A stretch of DNA of 64,000 nt. Origin: Liolophura sinensis (lineage: Eukaryota; Mollusca; Polyplacophora; Chitonida; Chitonidae). The DNA lies in NCBI RefSeq assembly GCF_032854445.1, contig NC_088300.1:60546984-60610983 (forward strand). Direction: 5' to 3'. This document shows, one piece after another, positions 42,601-48,990 of the stretch; position 1 is the first letter of the stretch, and every line of letters starts with the position of its first letter. The position numbers were made by a program, and so were the translations under genes. Under the pieces are notes generated by a model that saw only the letters and a list, made by a program, of their open reading frames with translations, was not told where the DNA came from and searched no databases.

Positions 42601-45600
42601 GTGTGAGTTTGAGAACATTCATCTTTTAATAAGGAACATGCCAACAAAACACAGTACCCTGGGTTTAATACCTCCTCTTTTTTAAAAAAAATTAAATACA
42701 TGAATGTATAGATGCATGTATGTTTATAAGACATGTTTGAACGAAAAAATTTTTAAAAAAAAAACCTTCACATATTACGAGAAAAGATACACCAGCGCTT
42801 TCTTTACCACCTAAATCAATTTTCACTTGAACAAGACGCTTTTCCAGTTTCAACAACATACATGATGTACATGTCCAATATGCTAAATGAATCAAACATT
42901 TACCACAGAAAGGTTTTTAATCTTTTTTTAGATGTATAATTTAAACTTTATACTTTTAGTCAGTTATGCATCAAGCCCACATCCTGTTACTGCAGTGCAT
43001 GTGTAAGAGATTCATTCACCTCTACATCTACATATACATAGGTGCAAACAGATCAGCTACAAACTGTTTCTTACACAGGCAATTTTAAAGTGGCAAGGCC
43101 ATCGGTCGACTACCCAGGACAAAAGGCGAGGGTCCAGGATGCCCCGAAAGGTTTGGGGTATTAAACGCCTGGAAATGGCCATGGCCATACCGGCCGTCCT
43201 GTTAAATGACCTTTCATAATTGCATGCCCATAATCACCTACAACACTTTATCAACTAACATATACAATTGGAACATATGCACCACAGTTAAATGGGTACA
43301 GATTTGCGGCTCGCTTTGAATTATATGCTCGGTTACTCCAGTAATTTGGTTCACTAGAGTATTAATGTGTGTATTGGACAAAAGCTCTCTTGATCAGCGG
43401 AATATAACTGCTCTAGACACACAAAGGCCGGAGGACAGTGGATAGACAAGAGACCAAACGAGGTGCCCAATAAGAATGATAGGTTAAGACATAAATGGCC
43501 AGATTCTGTTGACAGCTTTTAACGTTAAAAGGTTCTGTCTGAGGGCCAAAATACTCCAGAGCTGCAGACAGTCTGCCACAACCTGAAGCAAGGGTCTGAT
43601 TCTTGAAACAGGTGAGCTTATTGATTCTGTAAATAAGCCTGTCAGATCGCACAGAAATGGAGAAATTGATGACAGGACACATGGAGAGAATCACCATAAC
43701 CCAACTCTGATAATCTCTATAGCTCTAGGTCTTCCCAAGAATCGAGCCTGTATACTAGCTGTAATACTACAATAGGCGATATGAATGTATCCTTGGGTGG
43801 AAATGCACGCCCTATACACGTCTACTGAGAGAAGGCATGTGGTACATGTCAATCAGATTAATTAACGGTCCACACAATAACAACACTGCCATGGTATAAC
43901 TGTACAAGACGCCTCCATTTGAAAGATTTAATTAATAGGGGTGGAGTGCAGGTGTGGATGTGGGTGATTGATGTGGAGGAATATAGAGAGCTAGGGGCCA
44001 GGTTATTTCATTTACACATTCATATAAACATATTCAGGGCAACAATCATATATCTTCAGACTAAAAATTGTACAATATTCCATTTTCCAACTTTAGTCAA
44101 GATTTTGAATGGTAAGGCAGTATGCACAGCCAAGGCTGATATTTTGTGAAAGGTTATCATTAGGGGGTATTCTAAAATGATACAAAATAGAAAAAATCAA
44201 TTGGATTTGCACTGATTGATTTTTTGCCAAACCTGTGGTATAGCCTCCTTAAGTTGTGCACAGGCAAACAGACCTGGATTTGAACACGTGACCTCAATGG
44301 TCAACAGCCCAACTATCTCAACCAGCCAGTGTTCAATCAATCTGTCTGAGGTAGCTAGGGCAGACAACATCATACATCTACACATACATGTACGTGAATA
44401 TATTCTGTAAATTGGGTTATCTTCCCACAAAAAACATGGAAATAAACCTGATAAGATAATTAATTTATAAATTAATATAAATTCATTATCAAGACAACAG
44501 AGAAGCTCGCATCTATGTCTGATTTCTAGGTACTGAATACATGTAGTCTCCAAATGTACATGTATGTCACTTGGAGATAGCACAAGTCTAGGCCTAGCCT
44601 GTACTGTTCATAAGCCCTACCAACTCGCTATCCTTCAAACTGGCAGAAGATGAGATTGCACTGAAGCACTCACAGTGCACCATTAAAGTTACACTCAGAG
44701 TGTTTCTAAATGTTTCCACATATTGCTTGGTCGTGGGCCTACATTGCTAGAAGGAAACCTAAAGATAAACATCAAAACTTGTTATCAATGTTTTCCTGTC
44801 TACGGCCATTTTTGAAATCGTTTTGACATTGCTACCTCTACTCCCAGAAACAACAGAATTCTATCTCCCAGGAACAAATGGCTCTGATACACTGCACAAC
44901 TTACTGTGCGATCTCACCTTCTGCCAACTGAGAATAGCAAGTTTAACAGCGGGGCTAAACTGTTAAGGTTGGCCCTAGAATTATGCTACATGTAGTTTAG
45001 AGAAAGCTCGCAGTAAACATGACACTATCCCATATCTGACAAAATACGTACATCAGGAATAAAGTCACAAGTGCTGCTCTAATTCTTCCTGTTTCTCTAT
45101 ATACCCACTATATGTTGTAATTAAGGCACGACATAGATGTTATTGTATACATTAATATGACCCACAATGGCATGACAATGGACTGGAAATTACCACCAGG
45201 TCAACAGCAAATTTATACTGCATGTGCAGGCTATGTCTGCCATCACACACAATACATGTGTTCAAAATATTTACCCATCCCACATATTGAAGAATGTTTG
45301 TTTAAATTTTGTACATAATATCACCACATTCCATCTTAAACAGAAAATCTGTTGAATAATAATTCACAAAAGCTAGAAAATTTATGGTGAAAAGTTACAC
45401 ATTTACACACACCAATTTTTTTTGTAATCTGATTTTTTAAAAACTAATGTTCAGTTTACAGACACATCGATGCACTTACCCTCAAGGCCAAAGAAACTTC
45501 ATCAATTAATGTTGTCTTTCTAAAAACCATCATCAGCTGCATGCAAATGTAGGATGTAAATGTAACTTATCCCATAATATACAGGTCCCATGTTCACATT

Positions 45601-47986
45601 ATATTGATTATCACATGAGTAATGAATGTTAACATTTAAGTGTACTCAGGTCAGCTACATGTAAATATGCCTGAACCTTCTATTTCTAGATGATAGCCAT
45701 TGGCCGAGTGGCCTAGACACCTGGAAAATATAGCTGCTACAGACTGGGGTTACTCAAGTCCGATACCCTATTAGCACATTTAACTCCGGACATGCTGGAA
45801 TCTGAAGCCTAGAGGTATGTACAGTATGTGTATACCCAGAACAAAAACAACACCCACGCCTTGGCATATATATGTGTGTTAATTGAACTGTAATAGCTAT
45901 TTAAAACTGTTTTGTATGGCTGTAGTACAAGGATGTAATCACACAAAACACTGTGCCATACCCAATTTTACAATTAACCTTCATCCCCACTGTAGCTTTA
46001 TACATGGGAGCTTATGGAAGTTGAAAAGCACAGGCTTGATTAGTCAACTTCCAAGGTTCACAAAAGATATAACCCAGCTTAAAAGATAAGATAAAATTAT
46101 ACCTGCAAATTGTTTTTTTCTTGGAATGATATCAATATGCCATATGGTCGGGCTGCTCCCAACAAATGGTCTGATTAACCTAATTCCTCAATCTTTTTGC
46201 ATGTGAATGTGCAACTTTCAGTGCAATTTATGCTCATTTTTAATCTGATTTTGGAGACAAAACTACTTTTTTTGGATTGGTCAACCAAGGTTGAAGAATT
46301 CAAGGTTAAACAGATTTTCACTGACCAAGTACTTAAAAAAAGCTTCAGTAAAACCAGGGAAACTTCAATGTAAATGCTGAAGAATTATAGCAAGACTCCT
46401 TACTTATTCCAAATAAAAGTCATACAACATGACAAATGTCGTTACATTAAGGGTATACAACTGTATGTATGACCTAGTAAAGTAGTGAACACAAGTTTTT
46501 CCGGTAAATTCTTCATTGTCTGAGATGTTTTGACTCTCTACAGAGAAACAGCTCTTGCATTTCATATGTGGAAGTAATATAGTCTTTTTAATATTATTTT
46601 CATATACAGTGTATACCTCTCAAAACTATTATATATATATATACACGAATATCATAAAATGAATACATACACTTAAATTATATAATTTACATGTTATATT
46701 CACTTCTAATACATGTGTGTATATATAAACTGCTTTTTGTTTTACCTTAACTTTTTAAACCAAACAGAAATAAGAGAGCTGCCTTATCATTACATGGAGG
46801 TCAACATCCTGTTGACGGCCCTTCCATTTATCCATCTTAAACTAAATTCAGATACCAATACATGAATATATCATGTATTCAATGTTACATCTGAGATCTT
46901 GAAGTCAATTATTATGAGAAGTAATAACTGTATGCTTGACAATTAGAACCTGGAATTATAACACTACTAAAATGGCTAATAAAATGTCTTAAGTTTTCTA
47001 ACAGAACTATATGCGCAATAAAAAATCTGAATGTTAGAGAAACATAGTTTGTTATTTTACAATGAATACATAAAACACATAGGTCTATATTTATAAATGC
47101 TATGCAAAAGATTCACCTCATTGTTGTAACCAAGGAAATTAGGTGCAGTATAACTCAGGCGATATGCTTGGCTGTCTGTGCTACAGTCTCAAGCACATAT
47201 ACATAATGTTTTATACAATTTAAAATTGATTACTTACTCTTGGTGTAAATTGTATGGGAATGTCACTTCTTCATTGGTCCCATTATAATAATTTAATAAT
47301 TTGAGAAAAAAGTCTCATAAGTGAAGTTGCCACAAAGGTTTACAATTCGAACAAAAAAAACACTGGATACACAATATAGTACAGCATAGACTGCTCAAAA
47401 CCCATGTAGGCCCGGGTAGCCATAATACTGTGAATTACAGTGTATATATGTATACACATTGTAAAAACATTTGAAATATGATACATGTAATATATAGTAG
47501 GTCCATATATTAGACACATCGCTTTTGAAGTAAATGTTTTATTTTATCTATACTCAAGATATGCATATTTGTGTTGGTACAGTATGTATAGGCCCTTATT
47601 TACTGAAGGACACAGGCCTGCAAAAACTGGTACATCTGTACATAACTATCAGTACATGTATAACACATGAGTTGTAACATACTGATTTGTAACATACTAT
47701 GTACTACACTACTACCACCATGGCTATTAACACATGCAGTGCCGGCATGCAAGCCGACTGACTGCCGAGTGAGAACAAATTTAACACACTAATCAAGCTT
47801 TACATTCATAAACTGTGTGTAACTGACCTATATCATATGACAATCCAAAAATTCGGTTCATGCGGAATCCTAATCAGATAATATACTCACGTCTTCGAAT
47901 ATAGAGCCCACATTGGCACTGATAAGCATCACTTTGGTTGTTCTGTGTTCCATGTCACCGCTTCTTCCAGCAACTCCTGCCTGCAT
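566..47986 (-). CDS. INPP5A: Type I inositol-1,4,5-trisphosphate 5-phosphatase, 14 exons, 3' end off window
   Basis: The enzyme family removes the 5-phosphate of Ins(1,4,5)P3 and Ins(1,3,4,5)P4, ending IP3/calcium signalling; animal orthologues are membrane-associated through a C-terminal prenyl group. Fourteen exons on the minus strand give about 332 codons that align without gaps to my memory of vertebrate INPP5A (about 412 residues). Visible motifs are SANVGS near residue 20, LHLQEVGGKNYEA (catalytic Glu region) around 60, WSRKGFLRTRW around 168-178, NIHLFHDAS around 190, and FGDFNFRLD around 237-245. The WCDR and GDHKPV motifs and the C-terminal tail must lie left of position 1. Introns are long (13.2 kb for intron 1) and hold all the repeats listed below. 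One base is out of frame at the exon 9/10 junction (see findings). The span covers exons plus introns; exons are listed separately. Identification is very confident; the single-base boundaries are predictions. Confidence 0.95.
2162..2194 (+). repeat. G-rich tract
   Basis: Runs of 7, 3 and 13 G, able in principle to form a G-quadruplex; C-rich in the INPP5A transcript. Confidence 0.85.
3442..3540 (-). mobile_element. SINE-1 fragment (3' half)
   Basis: Plus strand reads TTTGATTGGTGTTTTACCCC then GTACTCAAGAATATTTCCC and a diverged CCAGCACTATGGTGAGTGGA: reverse complement of the SINE-1 tail. Lies head-away from the next copy. Confidence 0.8.
3725..3895 (+). mobile_element. SINE-1 copy (headless)
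   Basis: Core TCTCCGGCCGTATGTGGGAA, then CAACCTGCGGATGGTTGTGG, TCCCACCATAATGCTGGCCG, tail TTGAGTACGGTGTAAAACAC and (AAACAAAT)n. A clear reference copy; the tRNA head is absent. Confidence 0.9.
4249..4326 (-). CDS. INPP5A: INPP5A exon 13
   Basis: Encodes 26 residues beginning ILLTIETKAFDHHERH, aligning with VMLQLEKKLFDYFNQE. Acceptor TTATTTCAG, donor GTAACT. Phase 0 at both ends. SINE-2 material begins only a few bases upstream of its acceptor. Confidence 0.86.
4338..4600 (-). mobile_element. SINE-2 copy 1
   Basis: Plus strand: TTTTTACATCGTACTCAACA then ATTTTTCAGTCATTTGG, GTCACATTATACTGACACCG and TGAGCGCTAAGCATCAAG. Matches 12,955-13,290, so reverse orientation. It starts about 10 bp upstream of the exon 13 acceptor of INPP5A; diverged. 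Confidence 0.75.
4685..4700 (+). repeat. G16 homopolymer
   Basis: Sixteen consecutive G; C-run in the INPP5A pre-mRNA sense. Length may be unreliable in an assembly. Confidence 0.85.
4838..4885 (+). mobile_element. SINE-1 tail fragment
   Basis: Only the last part remains: AAGTGAAATAATCCTGAGCA then TGGCCTAAAACACCAATCAA. Confidence 0.6.
5222..5397 (-). mobile_element. SINE-1 copy (headless, inverted)
   Basis: Plus strand shows CATTGGTGTTTTATGCCTTA, GAATATTTCACTTATACAAC, GGGGGAAACCCACAACCATC and CGCAGGTTGCTGCAGACATA, the reverse complement of the SINE-1 body. It sits just downstream (in INPP5A sense) of exon 12. Confidence 0.9.
5561..5653 (-). CDS. INPP5A: INPP5A exon 12
   Basis: Encodes 31 residues including KVHHQKGNKDQLSKIVY, in the variable region after the GDFN motif. 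Acceptor TTTGAGCAG, donor GTGAGA. Phase 0 at both ends. Confidence 0.88.
5784..5868 (-). CDS. INPP5A: INPP5A exon 11 (GDFN motif)
   Basis: Encodes VPLFIFGDFNFRLD and flanks: the hallmark F-x-GDFN-x-R motif of inositol-polyphosphate 5-phosphatases. Acceptor TTTTCAG, donor GTATGT. Ends in phase 0. Confidence 0.96.
5939..6091 (+). repeat. Local direct duplication, copy 1
   Basis: About 150 bp beginning GCTGGTGTGAGTTGAGGTAG, repeated almost unchanged at 7,086. Differences seen: CCAATC versus CCTATC, and a 3-base insertion in copy 2 near its right end. In INPP5A intron 10. Confidence 0.92.
7086..7241 (+). repeat. Local direct duplication, copy 2
   Basis: Second copy of the block at 5,939, 1.15 kb further on. 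Its right end runs directly into a 20-bp tandem repeat. Confidence 0.92.
7244..7305 (+). repeat. 20-bp tandem repeat, about 3 copies
   Basis: Unit GCCATTTCACAAAGTGTCGT with minor changes, at 7,244, 7,264 and 7,284. Confidence 0.85.
8525..8580 (-). CDS. INPP5A: INPP5A exon 10
   Basis: Encodes SPSLYCGNRQQALMHTLQR, matching SPSVYSGIRHKALGYVLDR. Acceptor TTTTCAG, donor GTGAGC. Its 3' phase fits exon 11; its 5' phase is one base off exon 9. Confidence 0.85.
8647..8659 (+). repeat. G13 homopolymer
   Basis: Thirteen G, about 65 bp upstream (in gene sense) of INPP5A exon 10, in a T/G-rich stretch. Confidence 0.85.
9766..10845 (+). repeat. Minisatellite, 30 x 36 bp, grown from a SINE-1 tRNA head
   Basis: Thirty units of GTGACCGAGGTGGTTAGCA + ATGACCCAGGAGCCTCA fill exactly 1,080 bp, with one +1 (near 10,053) and one -1 (near 10,664) slip. 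Two sub-types alternate (GGAGCCTCA and GAAGACTCA endings), giving a 72-bp higher-order period in places. Because 36 is a multiple of 3, both strands stay open for hundreds of bases (plus-strand unit VTEVVSNDPGAS). The unit matches the A-box head of SINE-1 with about 15 bases deleted, and the SINE-1 body follows directly at 10,846. It lies in INPP5A intron 9. Confidence 0.93.
10846..10995 (+). mobile_element. SINE-1 body downstream of the minisatellite
   Basis: Begins AGTCCAGCTCATGCTGGCTT and runs through the CTGCAGATGGTCGTGG core to a tail resembling TTGAGAACTGTGTAAAAACACC, then AAATAAATAAAT. The proline-rich GTTTCCTCCC section is shortened. The element head has been replaced by the tandem array. 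Confidence 0.85.
11136..11200 (-). CDS. INPP5A: INPP5A exon 9
   Basis: Encodes FDLVNIHLFHDASNIVA then Met-Gln-Ser. Acceptor CTTTCAG. The strong donor GTAAGT leaves one unpaired T, which does not fit exon 10 (T + AG would be a stop). A weaker in-frame donor after ATC (GTGGCC) would drop five residues. Confidence 0.85.
11360..11425 (-). mobile_element. Diverged SINE-1 tail
   Basis: TTGATTGGTGTTAAATGCTG plus a CTCAGGAA remnant. Weak similarity, tail only. Confidence 0.4.
11821..11873 (-). CDS. INPP5A: INPP5A exon 8
   Basis: A 53-nt exon encoding FKWSRKGFLRTRW, the most conserved tryptophan-rich motif of the family (CKWSRKGFIRTRW in vertebrates). Acceptor TTTCCGTAG, donor GTATGG. Two trailing bases join exon 9. 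Confidence 0.92.
12463..12534 (-). CDS. INPP5A: INPP5A exon 7
   Basis: Encodes 24 residues ending KAKFPQHFFPE, matching EKEKFPQDYFPE. Acceptor TATCTTAG, donor GTAGGT. Phase 0 at both ends. Confidence 0.9.
12952..13292 (-). mobile_element. SINE-2 copy 2 (reference copy)
   Basis: Plus strand runs GGTTTAACATCGTACTGAAC, TTGAGTCATATGATGACGAA, CCTCCTTGTTGCAGGACGGA, GAGCCATTATACTGATACAG, CATGCTGAACACCAAGCGAG. On the minus strand its head reads TTAGCATAGTTGGTAGAGAT with a later GGGGCGAGTCCC, resembling tRNA A and B boxes, so it is read as a tRNA-derived SINE. In INPP5A intron 6. Confidence 0.82.
14053..14084 (-). CDS. INPP5A: INPP5A exon 6 (micro-exon)
   Basis: A 32-nt exon encoding EFRFVPVEGKE across the junction. 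Acceptor TCTTTTCAG, donor GTAAGT. Phases fit exon 5 and exon 7 exactly. Confidence 0.85.
14725..14788 (-). CDS. INPP5A: INPP5A exon 5
   Basis: Encodes ALGNIYFIHESVEKAE plus flanking residues, matching ALGSFYFLHESLKN. Acceptor TTAATCAG, donor GTATGC. Ends with one extra base. Confidence 0.9.
15206..15293 (-). CDS. INPP5A: INPP5A exon 4
   Basis: Encodes a segment with YDRARVFLDED, equivalent to YNRARVYLDEN in vertebrates. Acceptor TTTTGGTAG, donor GTAGGT. Completes the Lys codon of exon 3 and ends in phase 0. Confidence 0.9.
15621..15815 (+). repeat. 5' LTR of the copia-like element (visible similarity)
   Basis: Similar along its length to 18,641-18,863, with small indels and many substitutions. 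True LTR ends may extend further than the visible similarity. Confidence 0.75.
18641..18863 (+). repeat. 3' LTR of the copia-like element (visible similarity)
   Basis: Pairs with the 5' LTR; it contains a short extra segment around 18,790-18,805. It follows the purine tract AAAAGAGGTGAG. Confidence 0.75.
21975..22252 (+). repeat. Diverged tandem duplication, two ~115-bp copies
   Basis: 21,975-22,097 and 22,139-22,252 share AAATTCCATTCCATT, CATTTCCTTTGTACATGAT and TACTGTTGATGTC in the same order. Confidence 0.7.
22573..22787 (+). mobile_element. TIR-MITE copy A
   Basis: Starts TAATTCCCCAACTTTTTCGC and ends GTGAAAAGGATGAAGAATTA, i.e. terminal inverted repeats around an inner section with GATTTTGGAGGCAAAACTAC and TTGGTTGGACTGG. 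Near full length. Inside INPP5A intron 3. Confidence 0.85.
23830..23976 (+). mobile_element. TIR-MITE copy B (5'-truncated)
   Basis: Same orientation as copy A. It begins at the inner GATTTTGGAGGCAAAACTAC motif and keeps the right terminus, diverged (ACATGTAAAAAGAAGAATTA). Confidence 0.8.
24775..24930 (+). mobile_element. SINE-1 copy (headless)
   Basis: CTTCTCCAGCCGAACACGGG, AACCTGCAGATGGGTATGGG, TTCCTCCCACCATAATAGTG and tail TTGATTACGGCGTAAAACAC. Clear copy, diverged. Confidence 0.87.
26111..26316 (-). mobile_element. TIR-MITE copy C
   Basis: Inverted relative to copy A: the inner motif reads GTAGTTTTGTCAACAAAATC on the plus strand. Ends TAATTCCTTTTGCAG and GCGAAAAGGTTGAGGAATT. Near full length. 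Confidence 0.85.
28633..28733 (-). CDS. INPP5A: INPP5A exon 3
   Basis: Encodes LFALHLQEVGGKNYEASM and flanks, including the conserved QE of the 5-phosphatase active site. Acceptor TTTTGCAG, donor GTAAGT. Enters in phase 0 and leaves two bases of a Lys codon completed by exon 4. Confidence 0.93.
29008..29112 (-). mobile_element. Degenerate SINE-1 copy
   Basis: TATTTATTTATTTGCATACT then CAATATTATGCTGGGAGAAA and a weak CATCTGCGACCATCTGC; recognisable but decayed. It interrupts a patch of ACATGTAAACAAATA-like short repeats (28,905-29,220). Confidence 0.55.
30043..30150 (+). repeat. 34-bp tandem repeat, about 3 copies
   Basis: Units start at 30,043, 30,077 and 30,111 and contain CAGCATGCTCCAGAGGCACA. 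Nearly identical. In INPP5A intron 2. Confidence 0.9.
33308..33425 (-). mobile_element. Degenerate SINE-1 copy
   Basis: ACTCAAGAACATTTCTCTTG followed by a GGCTGGAGGAAACTATGCCG remnant. Low similarity. Confidence 0.45.
33779..33932 (-). mobile_element. TIR-MITE copy D (internally deleted)
   Basis: Both termini present (TAATTCTTCAACCTTTTTAC and TGTGAAAAGGTTGAGGAATT) with part of the interior lost, including the GATTTTGGAG section. In INPP5A intron 2. Confidence 0.8.
34655..34696 (-). CDS. INPP5A: INPP5A exon 2
   Basis: A 42-nt exon encoding PEHMLKIWLQEFLK, matching the PENLQKNWLREFYQ stretch of vertebrate INPP5A. Acceptor TTTCCAG, donor GTAAAG, phase 0 at both ends. Confidence 0.9.
35122..35245 (-). 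mobile_element. SINE-1 copy (3' half, inverted)
   Basis: TTGATTGGTGCTTTACACCA, AGAATATTTCACTTATACAA and CATTATGGTGGGAGGAAATC are clear. Breaks off where the GGGGAAAACCC part of the body begins. Confidence 0.87.
36195..36240 (-). mobile_element. SINE-1 tail fragment
   Basis: TATTTATTTATTTAACTGGT and GTTTTATGCCCTACTCAGGA only. Confidence 0.55.
40052..40079 (+). repeat. (AT)n microsatellite
   Basis: About 14 TA/AT dinucleotides in INPP5A intron 1. Confidence 0.9.
40543..40622 (-). mobile_element. Degenerate SINE-1 tail
   Basis: TATTTATTTCATTAGTGCAA, GAATATTTCTCTTAAAAGAC and a GGATTATGGTGG remnant. Low similarity. Confidence 0.45.
40946..41160 (-). mobile_element. TIR-MITE copy E
   Basis: Starts TAATTCTTCAACCTTTTCAC, inner GTAGTTTTGTCTTCAAAATC, right end AGGTGAAAAGGTTGACTACT. 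Near full length; the right terminus is mutated in its last bases. Confidence 0.85.
42324..42342 (+). repeat. (GTAT)n microsatellite
   Basis: Almost five GTAT units. Confidence 0.85.
44225..44365 (-). repeat. tRNA-related repeat relic
   Basis: On the minus strand, CTGGCTGGTTGAGATAGTTG is followed by GTTCAAATCC, a good B box. The spacing is tRNA-like, but no folded tRNA is apparent. Likely a single SINE head of another family. Confidence 0.4.
45698..45770 (+). repeat. tRNA-related repeat relic
   Basis: TTGGCCGAGTGGCCTAGACA resembles the A-box arm of a Leu/Ser-type tRNA; GGGTTACTCAAGTCCGA is a B box with a 2-base insertion. Not an intact tRNA. Confidence 0.4.
46181..46300 (+). mobile_element. 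TIR-MITE copy F (internally deleted)
   Basis: TAATTCCTCAATCTTTTTGC at the left, GGTTGAAGAATT at the right, inner GATTTTGGAGACAAAACTAC retained; the right half of the interior is missing. Confidence 0.82.
47891..47986 (-). CDS. INPP5A: INPP5A exon 1 (coding part)
   Basis: Encodes residues 1-32, ending VMLISANVGSIFED, then donor GTGAGT. The first in-frame ATG is at 47986-47984; a second at 47953-47951 sits in a better context (GACATGG) and gives a length closer to vertebrate INPP5A, so translation may start there. An in-frame TGA lies shortly upstream. Phase at the end is 0. Confidence 0.9.
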
Positions 47987-48890
47987 GAGTGAAATGTATT
48001 CCTCGCCAAACCATGGAATAATCCTCACACAGAAGTACTCGACCCCTCAGCTTTTCACTGCACGGATTACATCGCACTTAGGTTGTTCGCGGCAGTAAGT
48101 GCCATTTAAAAAACCACCATTGGTGTCAAAATCAGGGGATTTCTACCTCAGCATCGTTCACAACACAACTGACATTTCTCCTACCCAGATCGCCGCTGTG
48201 GTCCTACGTCATCAGTTTGTGTGCTCTGCAGTACAGCTGGATTTTTAGTGCCAGGGTAACTGCAGCGTTATTAATGGATACGCAGGTGTTCGTCCTAGAA
48301 CAGACCCACAAAGTTGGACAAAACTGTTTGTTGTACCAGAAAAAGATAGAATTTATATAATGGTGTCAAATTTCCACATGAACAAATGATTCTGGAAAAC
48401 TGTTTTAAATAAACAGGTATTTAAATGAACGCGTTGTACACTGGGCATGTTGAAATGATCACATTTACTTTTTACATCAAAATTCACTTGATTATTTCTA
48501 TAATTTTATAATGACATAATATTTACTATTACTATTTTTATTTGGTGTTTTGGCACTTTTCAAGAATAAAATTCTGTGCTGTTTTCACACATTAAGAAGA
48601 ATATGAAACGTCAACAAATAAATCTGCAAAAGATACCTTAAATGAGGCGTTATTAATATTTATTGTCTTAACATCAAATTGTTTCATTCACAGCATGTTT
48701 ATAATGCAAGTTCTCGGGCTTGTCCACACGCTTGGTCCGAGCTACAAGTGTGGCAACGCACGCTGTCACTGCTTGTGCTTTCCATTGGTCAAACTCAGCA
48801 GGTGACCTTTCGTGACCTCGTCGTTTGCGTGGAGATCGTAAAACAAATGTCGAAAACACTGTCAAGAACTGCTACAGTTTTCAAATTTTG
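47987..48890. promoter_or_regulatory. Head-to-head intergenic region, candidate bidirectional promoter
   Basis: About 0.9 kb separates the INPP5A and NWD-like start codons, which point away from each other. It includes both 5' leaders. Visible sites are an inverted CCAAT box (ATTGG near 48,784) close to the NWD start and a CRE-like TACGTCA near 48,205 closer to INPP5A. The part from 48,720 to 48,840 is richer in CpG than its surroundings. A short diverged tail of SINE-1 type may lie near 48,540. No TATA box is evident. Promoter activity is inferred from layout only. Confidence 0.5.
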
Positions 48891-48990
48891 ATGACCATGG
48901 GTGACAAAACAATGTTCGAGGGTAGCCTTGACAGTCTACCCGAGCAAGAGTCTTTGGTCGTTCGGGTGTTTCTAAGTTCAACTTTCACTG
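48891..48990 (+). CDS. NWD-like exon 1
   Basis: Encodes residues 1-33, ending VVRVFLSSTFT, the opening strand of the DUF4062-like domain. The first ATG (48891) has a weak context; the second (48897, ACCATGG) is near-ideal and is the more likely start. Donor GTAAAA leaves one base. Confidence 0.85.

Larger units (their letters stand above)
34697..47890. other. INPP5A intron 1
   Basis: A 13.2-kb first intron. Contains MITEs E and F, SINE-1 pieces, two tRNA-like relics, microsatellites and a GC-richer patch at 43,090-43,200. No exon of another gene was recognised. Confidence 0.65.

Noticed and set aside
44197-44583. Minus-strand frame of 128 codons
   Set aside because: Covers a tRNA-like repeat relic; no domain recognised and no splice context with INPP5A.
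47913-48098. Plus-strand frame over INPP5A exon 1
   Set aside because: Antisense shadow of the real exon and its leader.
48825-48890. Upstream start of the NWD-like frame
   Set aside because: The frame is open but has no ATG before 48,891; it is most likely 5' leader.
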